Origin: Trypanosoma brucei gambiense DAL972
Taxonomy: Eukaryota; Euglenozoa; Kinetoplastea; Trypanosomatida; Trypanosomatidae
Direction: 5' to 3'
Length of the DNA stretch: 64,000 bases
NCBI RefSeq assembly: GCF_000210295.1
Contig: NC_026741.1
Span: 1,550,001-1,614,000 of the forward strand
The position numbers were made by a program, and so were the translations under genes. The notes beneath the pieces are model-generated. The model did no database searches and had not been told where the DNA came from. It saw only the letters and a list, made by a program, of their open reading frames with translations. Each line of letters opens with the position of its first letter. Position 1 is the first letter of the stretch. Positions 29,420 to 39,542 of the stretch are shown in pieces.

Positions 29420-30252
29420 GTTGTATGAAAGGTATAAGTAATACACAGGCGCATACGATCCAAGCACAGGTATGTGTGGATGGCATATGAGAGAGGTGAA
29501 AAGCGTGAGGGAGAGTACGCCAGCATTTGAAAATAACGGCTGTTTGCTTCATGGTCCTCTTTTCCTCCCTTGTTATTACCATCTCCCTTCAACCATTCCT
29601 TCTTCACAGCAGTTACATGCCCCGTGCACATTACTTTTAGCTTTTTGTGTGTGCGCAGTAGAGTGAATGGGTGCATGGGAAGGTGAGGAGGGGGAGTGGG
29701 AAAATGCTGCGAGCAGGATCGGAAGCCACATCGCTGGATTGCGCCTTTCTTGTTTTTTGTTTTGTTTTTTTGTAAAAAAAAAAAAAAAAAGAAGAGGGGG
29801 AGGAGGGAGAAAAACAAAAAAGGCAAAGGAAGGGAGGGCGCACACAATGTTGTTTCAGCGCTCGGCCCACGTTAATAAGTCACATGTCCGATTGTGCGTA
29901 GATGTGCGTATGCCGACGGCATTAACAGAGTTGGTGGAATCGTTTTTATGTCATGGTAGAATGTCGACGAAGTATATATACTATTGGATTGCGCATATTT
30001 TATTTCCTTACATATTCCAGATCTATCTCTTTATACATTTTCTTTCTTTCAATTGTAAAAAAAGGGGGGGAGGGAGAAGAAGAAGAAAAGAAAAGGAGGC
30101 GGAATGTAAATTTACGCAATTGTGGGGGAAAAGAGAGGGATAAACAAGCAAACAGGAGAAAGGAATGGTTGGAGAGGTGAAGGGAACTGCAAAACGAAAA
30201 GAAAAAAAGGAAAAATTGTGTAGAATGTGAAATGAGGGAAATTTGTGTATAC

Positions 30253-30274
30253 GTATATATATATATATATATAT
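30253..30274. repeat. (AT)n microsatellite
   Basis: About ten AT units followed by TTTATTTATTTA. Confidence 0.9.
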
Positions 30275-32222
30275 TTATTTATTTATGGGAGGGAAGGGGG
30301 TGGTACAGCCACTATCATGAGTTTGTTCTTATGGAAAGAAGGGCAAGTCAGGTGAAAGGAGTTTTTGTTTTTGTTTTTGTTTTGTTTCTAATGGGTGCGC
30401 CAAAAGGTGTGCGGGTGCTAGTGGGCGCGGGAAGAGGAAAAAGGGAAAAAGGGAAAAGGGAAAGTGGTGGATTCCCATTCATTGAAAGAAGAGGAGAAGG
30501 AGAGCCAAACACGGCTCCCACGTTTTGCGTTTCTGTTGTGATGTGAAGATACACATGTTATTATACCCTAGTCTTGTACTTCTTTTTTGTTTCCGTATCA
30601 TTTACCTTGAAAAGGTGAAGAAAAAGAAAAGGGAATTAACAATATAAGAATGTGGCATACTCTTTGCGTCTCCCTCTCTTTCCCATTGTTTCCTAACCTA
30701 CTCGCCCACCTGATTTGCCTTCCCCCTCCCTTCGGACTTTGAGTCCGACGTTTTCAGTTCGACCCTCTTATGTTGCATTCTTCTCATTTTTTTTTCTTTC
30801 CTGAGGGCGGGGAATAGCGGGGTGAAAATGTTTCATACATGTGAGGCACGTGACGAATTAACTGCAGGAGAAAATAGTGGTAAGATGACAAAGGAGAAAA
30901 TCCTAGTGAATTAGTGGACCCTGATCCAGGGGTCTTAGTGTTGTCATTCTTTTTTTTTTTTTTGATCTCTCCTCATCGTCATTTTGTTTCATGTTCGTAT
31001 CTTGTCCGCGTTGAAACTTGCAACGCCGCAAACCCCCACAAGCCCCCACACACATACGTTGGTAATGTAATGTTGTGTTGCACATCTTTCGGTTCTGCAT
31101 GCGGAGCTCTCTCTCTCTCTCTTTTTTCTTTTATTCTGTGCCCCTTTGGTTATTTTTAATTTCGTCTTTCTTCTTTTTGGAGCGTTTGCCGCGCGCTTCT
31201 CTCCCTCCCGTCCCCCCCTCATCTTTTGGTTCGGTTTACTTTCCCCTCTCTTTATGCGCAAAAATCCCTAAATTTTTTCCTTTTCCTCTTCGGCCGCAGC
31301 CGGGAGGATTGTCACACGTGGGCGCAAAGACTTACCCTTTTACTCATATATATATATATATGCGTATATGTGCTTTAACTCTGTTTTGTACGTGTGCCTC
31401 TTTTTTGTGTTCCCATCGCTGCACTTCCCTAATCCCTCTTGTGCGCGTTTTGGGGATGATATGGGAGGTTTCGTGTCATCGAGTAGGTGAAAGGAATACG
31501 GGATGTGACTCGCCCGATTCACTTCTATCCCTTTCGCTTTCAGGTGGACACATTCTTGACGGCATGTCGGCGCAAAAAAAAGAAAAAAGAAAAAAAAAAG
31601 AGCGCACACACATGTACACGCATCACATCGCCACTGGGGGAAGATCGATTGGTGATGTCATGTGCCGGACGGAAGGGAAAGAAAGGGAAGCTAAAATAAA
31701 AGTATGACTTTAAAGCGATGAAAACACGTGTTAGTCTTCGAGTGGGTGGTGTTCAGGTGGAAAGCTATGCGACTGTTTGCTGATTATTTCGGTTTCTTCC
31801 TCTGTCGTTATTACTACTGCTGTTATCGACGTTGTTGTTGCTGTTGTTGCCTCCACTTCTTCTGCTTTAACTTGGTGCCCACTTCCCTTTTTCTCCCTTT
31901 CCTTTTTGCGCTACTGTCATAAGTCTAAACAGGAACAACTATCACCACCACCATTGCTACTCGAGGTGTAGCTTGTTCTGTCAACCACTATGGAACGCTC
32001 GAAGCACGTAACATCAAATTAGCAAAAGAAATTAACTTGGAAATGGTGTTTCTCCCCCCCTTATCTAAGAGCAAGTATTATTGACAAGGTTGTTGTGTTA
32101 CTTGAAGGCGGCTAATAGTTGCGATGGCTGCTATTCCTATACTTGATATGTTACTGCTTTATGCAAACTCTGCTCTTCTTGACTTATAACTTGTTTCGAT
32201 TTCTTTATTTATAATAATCTCC

Positions 32223-32260
32223 ATTCTTTTTTTTTTTCGTGACTAACACAATTGCAACAG
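32223..32260 (+). promoter_or_regulatory. Putative trans-splice acceptor of RPS8 copy 1
   Basis: A T-rich tract (32225-32238) followed by AACACAATTGCAACAG, with the AG at 32259-32260. It leaves a 20-nt leader before ATG 32281. Confidence 0.65.
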
Positions 32261-32274
32261 GAGTAGGAGAGACC

Positions 32275-32977
32275 GAAACCATGGGAATCGTTCGTAGCCG
32301 TCTGCACAAGCGGAAGATCACCGGTGGAAAGACCAAGATCCACCGGAAGCGCATGAAGGCTGAGCTTGGCCGTCTTCCCGCTAACACGAAGCTCGGTCCT
32401 CGCCGCGTCAGTCCCGTGCGTGCCCGCGGTGGTAACTTTAAGCTTCGCGGCTTGCGTCTCGACACCGGCAACTTCGCTTGGGGAACTGAAGCTTCTGCCC
32501 AGCGTGCTCGTATTCTTGACGTTGTATACAACGCTACATCTAATGAGCTTGTGCGTACGAAGACGCTCGTTAAGAACTGCATTGTGGTTGTGGATGCAGC
32601 GCCCTTCAGGCTTTGGTATGCCAAACACTACGGTATCGACCTTGGTGCTTCCAAGTCGAAGAAAGCTACGCAGAAATCGACAGAAAAGAAGTCCAAGAAG
32701 AGTACTCACGCCGCTGTGGAAAAGTATGACGTGAAGAAGGCGTCCAGCAAGCTGAAGCGCAAGTGGGAATACCGGAGGAAGCATCACAAGATTGAGAAGG
32801 CATTGGCTGATCAGTTGCGTGAGGGTCGTCTTCTCGCCCGCATCACGAGCCGCCCAGGTCAAACTGGCCGTGCGGACGGTGCGCTTCTGGAGGGCGCTGA
32901 GTTGCAGTTCTACCTGAAGAAGCTCGACAAGAAGAAGCGTTAGGAAGCGTTATGAAACCATGGTATCTTGTTTGGGC
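32275..32977 (+). repeat. Tandem duplicate unit, RPS8 copy 1
   Basis: 703 bp identical to 33277-33979, an exact direct repeat with a 1002-bp period. It covers six bases before the ATG, the whole coding region and the first 34 bases of the 3' UTR; outside it the two copies share nothing obvious. Confidence 0.95.
32281..32943 (+). CDS. RPS8: 40S ribosomal protein S8 (eS8), copy 1
   Basis: A 220-residue eS8. It starts MGIVRSRLHKRKITGGKTK and contains RKRMKAELGRLPANTKLG, RVSPVRARGGNFKLRGLRLD, GNFAWGTE and the IVVVDAAPFRLWY segment, ending YLKKLDKKKR. The family start would normally be MGI(S/T)RD; trypanosome S8 has a divergent N-terminus but the rest is typical. A component of the small ribosomal subunit, needed for its assembly. 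The frame is open upstream to 32239 without an ATG, so the start is 32281. The coding region is base-for-base identical to the copy at 33283, while both flanks differ. Confidence 0.97.
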   Translation: MGIVRSRLHKRKITGGKTKIHRKRMKAELGRLPANTKLGPRRVSPVRARGGNFKLRGLRLDTGNFAWGTEASAQRARILDVVYNATSNELVRTKTLVKNCIVVVDAAPFRLWYAKHYGIDLGASKSKKATQKSTEKKSKKSTHAAVEKYDVKKASSKLKRKWEYRRKHHKIEKALADQLREGRLLARITSRPGQTGRADGALLEGAELQFYLKKLDKKKR

Positions 32978-33282
32978 GCTCATCCGCTCGTATTTTTGTT
33001 TTTTTCTCTTTTCGTAAATCATTTACGTCGGTACTTCTTATCTTTATCACTAATGACTGTTTTAAACGTAACAGACATATGATAAGATAATTTCGGTGCT
33101 TCGTGTGGATAGGCCAGCCTCTAAAGGCGGCTTATCATCGGAAGATACTAACATGTTATAGTGGCATTCTTGCCGGGTTACATACGCATTGTCCCCTTTC
33201 TTTTCTACATTTTTTTCCTTCGTCACTGCACCCACTACTTGGTAATTAAAACTTTTAAAACAAATAATTGACAAAAGAAACC
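32944..33282. other. Spacer between the RPS8 copies
   Basis: 339 nt with no gene. The first 34 nt belong to the duplicated unit. It holds a T-rich tract (33195-33221). The only AG between that tract and the second ATG is at 33276-33277, which would leave a 5-nt leader; otherwise an AG before the tract (33159-33160) would be used. Confidence 0.6.
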
Positions 33283-33979
33283 ATGGGAATCGTTCGTAGC
33301 CGTCTGCACAAGCGGAAGATCACCGGTGGAAAGACCAAGATCCACCGGAAGCGCATGAAGGCTGAGCTTGGCCGTCTTCCCGCTAACACGAAGCTCGGTC
33401 CTCGCCGCGTCAGTCCCGTGCGTGCCCGCGGTGGTAACTTTAAGCTTCGCGGCTTGCGTCTCGACACCGGCAACTTCGCTTGGGGAACTGAAGCTTCTGC
33501 CCAGCGTGCTCGTATTCTTGACGTTGTATACAACGCTACATCTAATGAGCTTGTGCGTACGAAGACGCTCGTTAAGAACTGCATTGTGGTTGTGGATGCA
33601 GCGCCCTTCAGGCTTTGGTATGCCAAACACTACGGTATCGACCTTGGTGCTTCCAAGTCGAAGAAAGCTACGCAGAAATCGACAGAAAAGAAGTCCAAGA
33701 AGAGTACTCACGCCGCTGTGGAAAAGTATGACGTGAAGAAGGCGTCCAGCAAGCTGAAGCGCAAGTGGGAATACCGGAGGAAGCATCACAAGATTGAGAA
33801 GGCATTGGCTGATCAGTTGCGTGAGGGTCGTCTTCTCGCCCGCATCACGAGCCGCCCAGGTCAAACTGGCCGTGCGGACGGTGCGCTTCTGGAGGGCGCT
33901 GAGTTGCAGTTCTACCTGAAGAAGCTCGACAAGAAGAAGCGTTAGGAAGCGTTATGAAACCATGGTATCTTGTTTGGGC
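33277..33979 (+). repeat. Tandem duplicate unit, RPS8 copy 2
   Basis: Exact partner of 32275-32977. Absence of even silent differences across 703 bp points to a recent duplication or ongoing gene conversion. Confidence 0.95.
33283..33945 (+). CDS. RPS8: 40S ribosomal protein S8 (eS8), copy 2
   Basis: Encodes the same 220 residues as the first copy, from an identical nucleotide sequence. Tandem, identical ribosomal protein genes are common in trypanosomes and raise output where promoters cannot. The two mRNAs should differ in both UTRs, since identity stops six bases before the ATG and 34 bases after the stop. The nearest AG upstream of this ATG leaves a leader of only five bases, which makes splice-site choice for this copy worth attention. 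Confidence 0.97.
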   Translation: MGIVRSRLHKRKITGGKTKIHRKRMKAELGRLPANTKLGPRRVSPVRARGGNFKLRGLRLDTGNFAWGTEASAQRARILDVVYNATSNELVRTKTLVKNCIVVVDAAPFRLWYAKHYGIDLGASKSKKATQKSTEKKSKKSTHAAVEKYDVKKASSKLKRKWEYRRKHHKIEKALADQLREGRLLARITSRPGQTGRADGALLEGAELQFYLKKLDKKKR

Positions 33980-34349
33980 AGTCATTTTGTTTGTTGTTCT
34001 TTTTTTTTCTCTCCACTGAAACAATCTGATGCGCCATTTCTTTTTCTCTCATACTTTCAAACAACTTTTGTGACCTCACCGTTCCTTCGCTCTCCCACAG
34101 GGGGAGCAAAGTCTTTTCAACGTTCCGAGGGCATCTATGAACGAAAGGAGTGCAAAAAAAATCAGCTGGCTGTTTTCCCCCTTTTTCCTTTTTCATTCTG
34201 TCGATCGTGAACGCGTGTGTGGCGTTGTGAAAATTGCAAAAATAAGGACACACACGAGCATATACACCAACACACCCGGAAAAAAAAAACTTGTACTTAA
34301 AAGGAATATCACGTGCTGAACACAGAGCATCGACCAAAGACGATTATTT
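33946..34349. other. Spacer upstream of transketolase
   Basis: 404 nt. Two candidate acceptors exist: AG 34099-34100 after CTCTCCCAC, whose leader would contain an upstream ATG at 34137 opening a 60-codon frame, and AG 34245-34246 after the tract 34173-34198, whose 103-nt leader has no ATG. The second fits translation better. Confidence 0.5.
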
Positions 34350-36359
34350 ATGTCGTTTAATGATAACCTGGCCACCAACAGCATTCGCTGTCTCGCCGTT
34401 GACGGCGTCCAGCAGGCAAAAAGTGGGCACCCGGGTGCGCCTATGGGAATGGCACCTATCGCATATGTTCTGTGGTCTGAAGTAATGAAGTTTGACAGCA
34501 AAGACCCGGAGTGGATCGACCGTGACCGCTTTGTCCTTTCTAACGGGCATGCGTCCATGCTTCAATATGTCATGCTGCACTTGAGCGGTTATGATCTTTC
34601 CATGGATGATCTCAAAAAGTTCCGTCAGTTGAACTCTCGCACGCCTGGTCATCCCGAACGCGGTGTGACGCCTGGAGTTGAGGTTACCACCGGTCCACTT
34701 GGACAGGGCATTGCTCAAGGCGTTGGACTTGCCATTGCAGAGGCCCAACTGGCGGCAACGTACAACCGTCCAGGCTACAACATCATCGATCACTGGACGT
34801 ATGTGTTCTGTGGTGACGGTTGCCTCATGGAGGGCATCGGGCAAGAGGCTCTTTCTCTTGCGGGTCACCTCGGTCTTGAAAAACTGGTCGTTGTGTATGA
34901 CTCGAACCGTATCAGCATCGATGGAAGCACTGATATTGCCTTCACCGAAGATGCAGCCAAAAAGTACGAGGCACTCGGCTTCCACGTTATTCCGGTGAGT
35001 AATGGGGATTCAGACTTCACTGCGCTGCGCGCGGCATTTGCTGAATGCAAGCAAGTCAAAGGACGCCCTAAGTTGGTGATAGTTAACACAACCATCGGGT
35101 ACGGTTGCCGGTTGGCGGGGTCTGAGAAGGCACATGGTGCACCTCTTGGTGATGACGAAGTGGCACGTGTGAAAGAACAGTTTGGTCTTGATCCCACCAA
35201 GAAATTCCATGTGCAACCGGAGGTTTACGGGATATTCGGTAAGAACGCTGAGAGGGGTGCCTCCCATCATGAAGAGTGGCGTGTGCGAATGAGGAAATAC
35301 ACCGAGGAATTTCCACAGGAGGCGGATGCTCTGCAGAACCAACTTGATTTCAAACTGCCCCCCGACTGGAAGTCGAAATTGCCACTCAATGACAAGTCCA
35401 TTGCCACGCGGAAGGCTAGTGAGAATGCCCTTGGAGCCCTTTTAACTCTGACCCCAGCTTTGGTAGGTGGTTCCGCAGACCTATCTCCCAGCAACCTCAC
35501 ACGCCCGGGTTCAGCCCAGATGGTTGACTTCCAAAAGGACACTCCGCATGGGCGCTACATCCGGTACGGTGTACGTGAGCATGCGATGTGCGCTGTCATG
35601 AACGGCATGCACGCTCACGGAGGCTTTGTTCCATATGGCGGCACCTTTCTGAATTTCATTGGCTATGCCCTGGGTGCTGTGCGCCTTGCTTCACTGGCTC
35701 ACCATCATGTTGTGTACGTGGCTACTCATGATAGTATTGGTGTCGGGGAGGACGGCCCGACTCATCAACCGGTGGAACTGTTGGCACTGTTGCGTGCCAC
35801 ACCCAACTTATTGGTATTCCGCCCAAGTGACCAGACGGAGACAAGTGCAGCGTGGGCCCTGGCTCTGGAGAACACAAGGGGCCCGTCCATTCTCTGCTTG
35901 AGCAGGCAAAATACCGTGCCGCAGCCGACCTCTAAGCTGGAGGGTGTGGCGAAGGGAGCTTACATCCTGATCCCGGCAGAGAAGCCGCAGCTCATCATTG
36001 TTTCAAGCGGTTCGGAGGTTTCAATTGCAGTTGATGCTGCGAAGGCCCTCAGTTCGGAAGTGCGCACCACCGTTGTGTCGATGCCTTGCCAGGAGTTATT
36101 TGAGCTGCAGCCAGTTGGATATCAGCAAAAAGTATTCCCTGAAGGCGTGCCTGTTATCTCCATTGAGCCGTTTGTTAGCACTGGGTGGGAAAGATATTCG
36201 CACTACCACATTGGTATGGAAGGCTTCGGTGCCTCTGCGCCAGCCGATCAACTGTACGAGTACTTCAACATCACCGTTAATCATGCCGTTGAAGTTGGCC
36301 GAAAGCTCGCCAAGAAGTACGTAGGGGGTACAGCGCCAGCGAAGCGGTCCCATTTGTGA
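34350..36359 (+). CDS. TKT: Transketolase, glycosomal signal
   Basis: A 669-residue thiamine-diphosphate enzyme of the pentose phosphate pathway. It moves two-carbon ketol units between sugar phosphates (xylulose-5-P to ribose-5-P or erythrose-4-P). Visible motifs are KSGHPGAPMGMAP, PLGQGIAQGVGLAIAEA, the ThDP motif GDG at 155-157 within FCGDGCLMEGIGQEAL, and the catalytic Glu410 in RYGVREHAMCAVMNGM, plus HDSIGVGEDGPTHQP. The protein ends in SHL, a type 1 peroxisomal signal, so import into glycosomes is expected, in line with reported dual cytosolic/glycosomal transketolase in T. brucei. Length is typical (about 660-680). The leader is probably 103 nt. Confidence 0.98.
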   Translation: MSFNDNLATNSIRCLAVDGVQQAKSGHPGAPMGMAPIAYVLWSEVMKFDSKDPEWIDRDRFVLSNGHASMLQYVMLHLSGYDLSMDDLKKFRQLNSRTPGHPERGVTPGVEVTTGPLGQGIAQGVGLAIAEAQLAATYNRPGYNIIDHWTYVFCGDGCLMEGIGQEALSLAGHLGLEKLVVVYDSNRISIDGSTDIAFTEDAAKKYEALGFHVIPVSNGDSDFTALRAAFAECKQVKGRPKLVIVNTTIGYGCRLAGSEKAHGAPLGDDEVARVKEQFGLDPTKKFHVQPEVYGIFGKNAERGASHHEEWRVRMRKYTEEFPQEADALQNQLDFKLPPDWKSKLPLNDKSIATRKASENALGALLTLTPALVGGSADLSPSNLTRPGSAQMVDFQKDTPHGRYIRYGVREHAMCAVMNGMHAHGGFVPYGGTFLNFIGYALGAVRLASLAHHHVVYVATHDSIGVGEDGPTHQPVELLALLRATPNLLVFRPSDQTETSAAWALALENTRGPSILCLSRQNTVPQPTSKLEGVAKGAYILIPAEKPQLIIVSSGSEVSIAVDAAKALSSEVRTTVVSMPCQELFELQPVGYQQKVFPEGVPVISIEPFVSTGWERYSHYHIGMEGFGASAPADQLYEYFNITVNHAVEVGRKLAKKYVGGTAPAKRSHL

Positions 36360-37431
36360 GGTGGAGTGTTTGCCTTGTGAACGTGCCATGCACGCACGCC
36401 CATCAAAGTTCAATCTTGTTTTATATCGTCATACGTACGTATAAGTTGTTTTATTTATTTTTTAAAAATTCTAACGTCTACACGTTTTCCTTGCTTAATG
36501 GTTTGCTTTCGCCATGTTTTATCGACAATTATCTTCACCACCACCATCATTCCAGGGCTGGAAGGCTCTGTGTATGCGCACCCGGTTGCCACCCATTGGA
36601 GGGAACATATCTGTGAAATATGGGCGGCAAGACGCAAAACCAAGAAAACAGGAGAAGGGGAAAGATTATGATTCATGTGCTTGCTGTTACAACCAAGATA
36701 ATTACGATGGAAGCATCATTAAAGGGTGTAACTGGAAGAAACTGAGGAAGTGAACGAACTCAATTAAGAAAGGGGTAAACAATGTAGACATGGGCGGGGA
36801 AAGGGAGAGGAGCGAGGTTGTGTGCAATACATTTCGTTCGTTAGGCACACAAAACGATTCAGTTTATGTATTTTTTTCTTCTTTTGATTTTGTTGATTTA
36901 TTATCGAAGTACACCTTTGTTGCTTCCGCTTTTGACTATTATGCTAGCGCTGAGGAGTTAACTGAGCGTCACGAGTTTAGCGCCCATTAAACTGTCTATA
37001 TTTTCTGTTTAATTATATTTTTCATTTCTACTCTCCTTTCCTTCAGCCCCTGCACACACTCCTTTGGGGAGCAGTAGGGACGGAAAGGATTAGCGATGCG
37101 TTTTTTTTCCTTTTTTAATTCTCCAGGAAAACGGAGGAAACCGACTTCCATGTGTTCAAATGAATACATGAGGTTTGTGTAAGCCAGAAGGAGGTACGTC
37201 CAGGTTTGCGGTTGCCTCTTACATCAATCTGTTCCACCACGGAATGTTGCTGCAGCCATCGCAGTAGTTAACTTTGCATGTTGTAATTGGCTGCAACCTC
37301 TTGTCGTATTTTCTCCCTTCCTCCCTTCCCTCTTTCTTTTTTCTTTTTTGTCTTTCCCTTTCGCCTCTTAACTTTATGCATCTGGCAATCGGTATTATCA
37401 TCTTCCTTTAGCGCCGCACAATCAACCATAT
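36360..37431. other. Spacer between transketolase and RPL26
   Basis: About 1.07 kb. Short ATG frames exist (36514-36753, 79 codons; 36790-36990, 66 codons), but neither has a family signature or is preceded by a strong acceptor, so I leave them uncalled. The strong C/T tract 37307-37370 and the later CTTCCTTTAG (AG 37410-37411) serve RPL26 with a 20-nt leader. Confidence 0.5.
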
Positions 37432-37863
37432 ATGGTCGGCATTAAGTGTAGGAACCGCCGAAAGGCCCGTCGCGCACACTTCCAAGCGCCCAGTCATGTC
37501 CGCCGCATCCTCATGAGTGCCCCACTCTCTAAGGAGCTACGCGCCAAGTACAACGTGCGCTCGATGCCTGTGCGTAAAGACGACGAGGTGCGTGTTAAGC
37601 GTGGGAAATTCAAGGGCCGTGAGGGCAGAGTCACCGCATGCTACCGCCTCAAATGGGTTATTCACATTGACAAGGTGAGTTGCGAGAAGGCGAATGGCAC
37701 CACTGTTCCCGTCGGTGTACACACCTCCAACGTGGAGATCACGAAACTGAAGCTCAACGCCAGGCGGAAGGCAATCCTCGAGCGCAAGGACCGCAGCACA
37801 AAGGCCGACAAATCGAAGGGTAAAGTTACCGCCGCTGAGAAGGCCATGCAGCAAATGGACTAA
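37432..37863 (+). CDS. RPL26: 60S ribosomal protein L26 (uL24)
   Basis: A 143-residue uL24. The KOW motif is clear: [20 protein letters not shown] near 46-66. The eukaryotic N-terminal part has [29 protein letters not shown], followed by KYNVRSMP. It binds near the exit tunnel of the large subunit and is an early assembly protein. The C-terminal tail is lysine-rich ([16 protein letters not shown]). Length matches the family (about 145). The start follows AG 37410-37411 by 20 nt. Confidence 0.97.
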   Translation: MVGIKCRNRRKARRAHFQAPSHVRRILMSAPLSKELRAKYNVRSMPVRKDDEVRVKRGKFKGREGRVTACYRLKWVIHIDKVSCEKANGTTVPVGVHTSNVEITKLKLNARRKAILERKDRSTKADKSKGKVTAAEKAMQQMD

Positions 37864-38305
37864 GCGAATCAAAGGAAAACCAGAGGCCCTACCAGCAGTG
37901 CCAAATTGAGAATCAATAACCCGAAGGGTGGGGAAGCGGCGAACTTTGGAAGACCGTAAACCAAGATTGGTTGCGTAGTGTGCTGCGTTTGCTTTTTTTT
38001 TCTTTCGTTTTTATTTCTTAAATAATGTCGTTTTTTCATTTTCATGAAAGCTGACAAATTATTTTAAACAAAAAGTAAAGGGAAGGGGGGAAATGAGTTT
38101 CCTTCATATCCAATGCATGTTATGGGATACCGCCATTTCTTACGGCACGCAGCAGTTGTTGCTCAATCACTGTGAAATCTTTCTTTTTTTTTTTTCTCCT
38201 GCCTTCACGCTACAACACATGAATCATTTCGCTATGGCGTATGTTTTGTCCATGTGCGTGGTAGAGAAGCAAAAGGAAGAAGGATAGGTCCAACCACTTC
38301 CGGCA
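37864..38305. other. Spacer between RPL26 and the BolA gene
   Basis: About 440 nt with no gene. A T13 tract at 38183-38197 and following TCTCCTGCCTTCAC could direct splicing to one of several later AGs (for example 38264-38265). Confidence 0.45.
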
Positions 38306-38569
38306 ATGTTTCGCATGAGTCGGCTGCGCATGGCCATTACTGCAGCTGATATTGAGGCGAAACTAAGAAACAGGGAGAAACTCAAACCCGTGCATGGCGT
38401 AAAAGTAGTGGACGTGAGCGGTGGTTGCGGGAGTTTCTTCAACATCACGGTAACATCTGCAGCATTCCGTGACCGGTCGTTGGTGCAGCAACATCGTCTG
38501 GTAAATGAAGTGCTGAAGGGAGAAATTCCCCTGATTCATGGTTTTTCACTCACGACTAAGGTGGAATGA
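38306..38569 (+). CDS. BolA-like protein (BOLA3 type)
   Basis: The 87-residue protein is a complete BolA domain: ITAADIEAKLRNREKLKP, then KVVDVSGGCGSFFNITVTS, FRDRSLVQQHRLVNEVL, and EIPLIHGFSLTT. The Cys in GGCGS and the His in the C-terminal IHGF are the residues that, in mitochondrial BOLA3/Aim1-type proteins, help hold a [2Fe-2S] cluster together with a monothiol glutaredoxin. The SGGCGS and VQQHRLVN patterns are closer to BOLA3 than to BOLA1 or BOLA2. The N-terminus (MFRMSRLRMAI) is basic and could be a short mitochondrial targeting sequence; later Met residues at 4 and 9 are alternative starts. Likely role: Fe-S cluster delivery in the mitochondrion. Confidence 0.88.
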   Translation: MFRMSRLRMAITAADIEAKLRNREKLKPVHGVKVVDVSGGCGSFFNITVTSAAFRDRSLVQQHRLVNEVLKGEIPLIHGFSLTTKVE

Positions 38570-39542
38570 GAATGGAGGCGGAGGATGGCAAAATAAATAA
38601 AGAACACATGGAAAAGCAGAGCAGTGCCTTGTTTGTGCACGTATCGCTGTGTGTTTGGAAATTTTTGTCCGTAGTTGAGAGGATTCAACCCCTCCTTTTC
38701 CTCTCACCTTTGCTTCGACTTCAATTCACAATGCCATTTTCTACCTTCGGTTAATGGCATGTGCGGAAGTTGCCTTTGGGATGCTGCTGCTTCTAATCAT
38801 CATTATCATCAGTGTTTATCGTCATCCATTGATGCATTTTAAACGGTACGCCATGGCTTATATGTTCCACAAAGCAGTGGGATCGAAGAGGAATAGGCAC
38901 GTCATTACATGAGTTATGGACTGAATTTGCGCTTGTTTGTGCTGCCATTCGCTGACTTTTTTGTGCGTGTTTGTGAGAGAGTTTGTCGGCACGAAAGATG
39001 AATGAGTGGTGGCCTTCAGGTGTTAACATCATCAACCATCAGCGTTGTTATCATCATCATTGCTATCGTTGTATAATTGGTTTTTTGTTCTTGTTTTTGT
39101 TTTCGTTGTTGTTTTGATTCACGACCTGTCGGGTGACGCACATTGGCAACAAAATGCAGCGTTCGATGATACGAAGAGACGGGCTGCAAAACCTTTCCTT
39201 TGGAAAGAGATTCTGTACTTTGTGAAAAGTGCGATTAGGGCACTGTTGTAACCAACACCTCGCCCAAGCACTGAAGATTGGTGAATTAAAGTGACGAAAG
39301 AAAAGAAGTAACAAAGTTAAATGAACTGACCTTCTTCACGTCGAACACCTACCGTTTTCTTTTTTTTTTTTTTGCGTTTACTGTCCGCTTTTGTTACGGC
39401 GTTCCGCAGTCCTATTTCGTCTGTTTCAAGTTGTATTTCCCGTCACCTAGTTCCCCAAACATACACACATACAAAAAAAAAGTGGGGAAAGTAACGAATT
39501 AAATAAATATATATATATATAGGTTTTACCCGCCACTTAGCG
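38570..39542. other. Spacer upstream of tubulin cofactor D
   Basis: About 970 nt without a supported gene. A T15 tract (39359-39373) followed by TTACTGTCCGCTTTTGTTACGGCGTTCCGCAG (AG 39408-39409) is a textbook acceptor; the leader to 39543 is 133 nt and contains a short AT repeat (39507-39520). Confidence 0.55.

Larger units (their letters stand above)
29420..32280. other. Long gene-free stretch before RPS8
   Basis: About 2.9 kb without a supported gene. Open frames here (for example around 29667-30143 and 31075-31707) are made of T-, GA- and A-rich low-complexity DNA and lack ATG starts or family motifs. It includes an A17 run (29774-29790), AT repeats, and several polypyrimidine tracts. It likely contains the kelch gene's long 3' UTR. 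Confidence 0.6.

Noticed and set aside
31075..31707. A 210-codon frame in the spacer before RPS8
   Set aside because: It begins without ATG and is a Phe/Ser/Leu reading of T-rich DNA, then Lys-rich; no family signature.
32209..32862. A 217-codon minus-strand frame over RPS8, repeated at 33235-33864
   Set aside because: Mirror of the ribosomal protein coding sequence; it recurs only because the two RPS8 copies are identical.
34137..34319. A 60-codon frame with ATG upstream of transketolase
   Set aside because: It lies across a polypyrimidine tract and probably sits upstream of the acceptor used; no motif.
36514..36753. A 79-codon ATG frame between transketolase and RPL26
   Set aside because: No family features and no strong splice acceptor before it. 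Kept out, though a small lineage-specific protein cannot be fully excluded.
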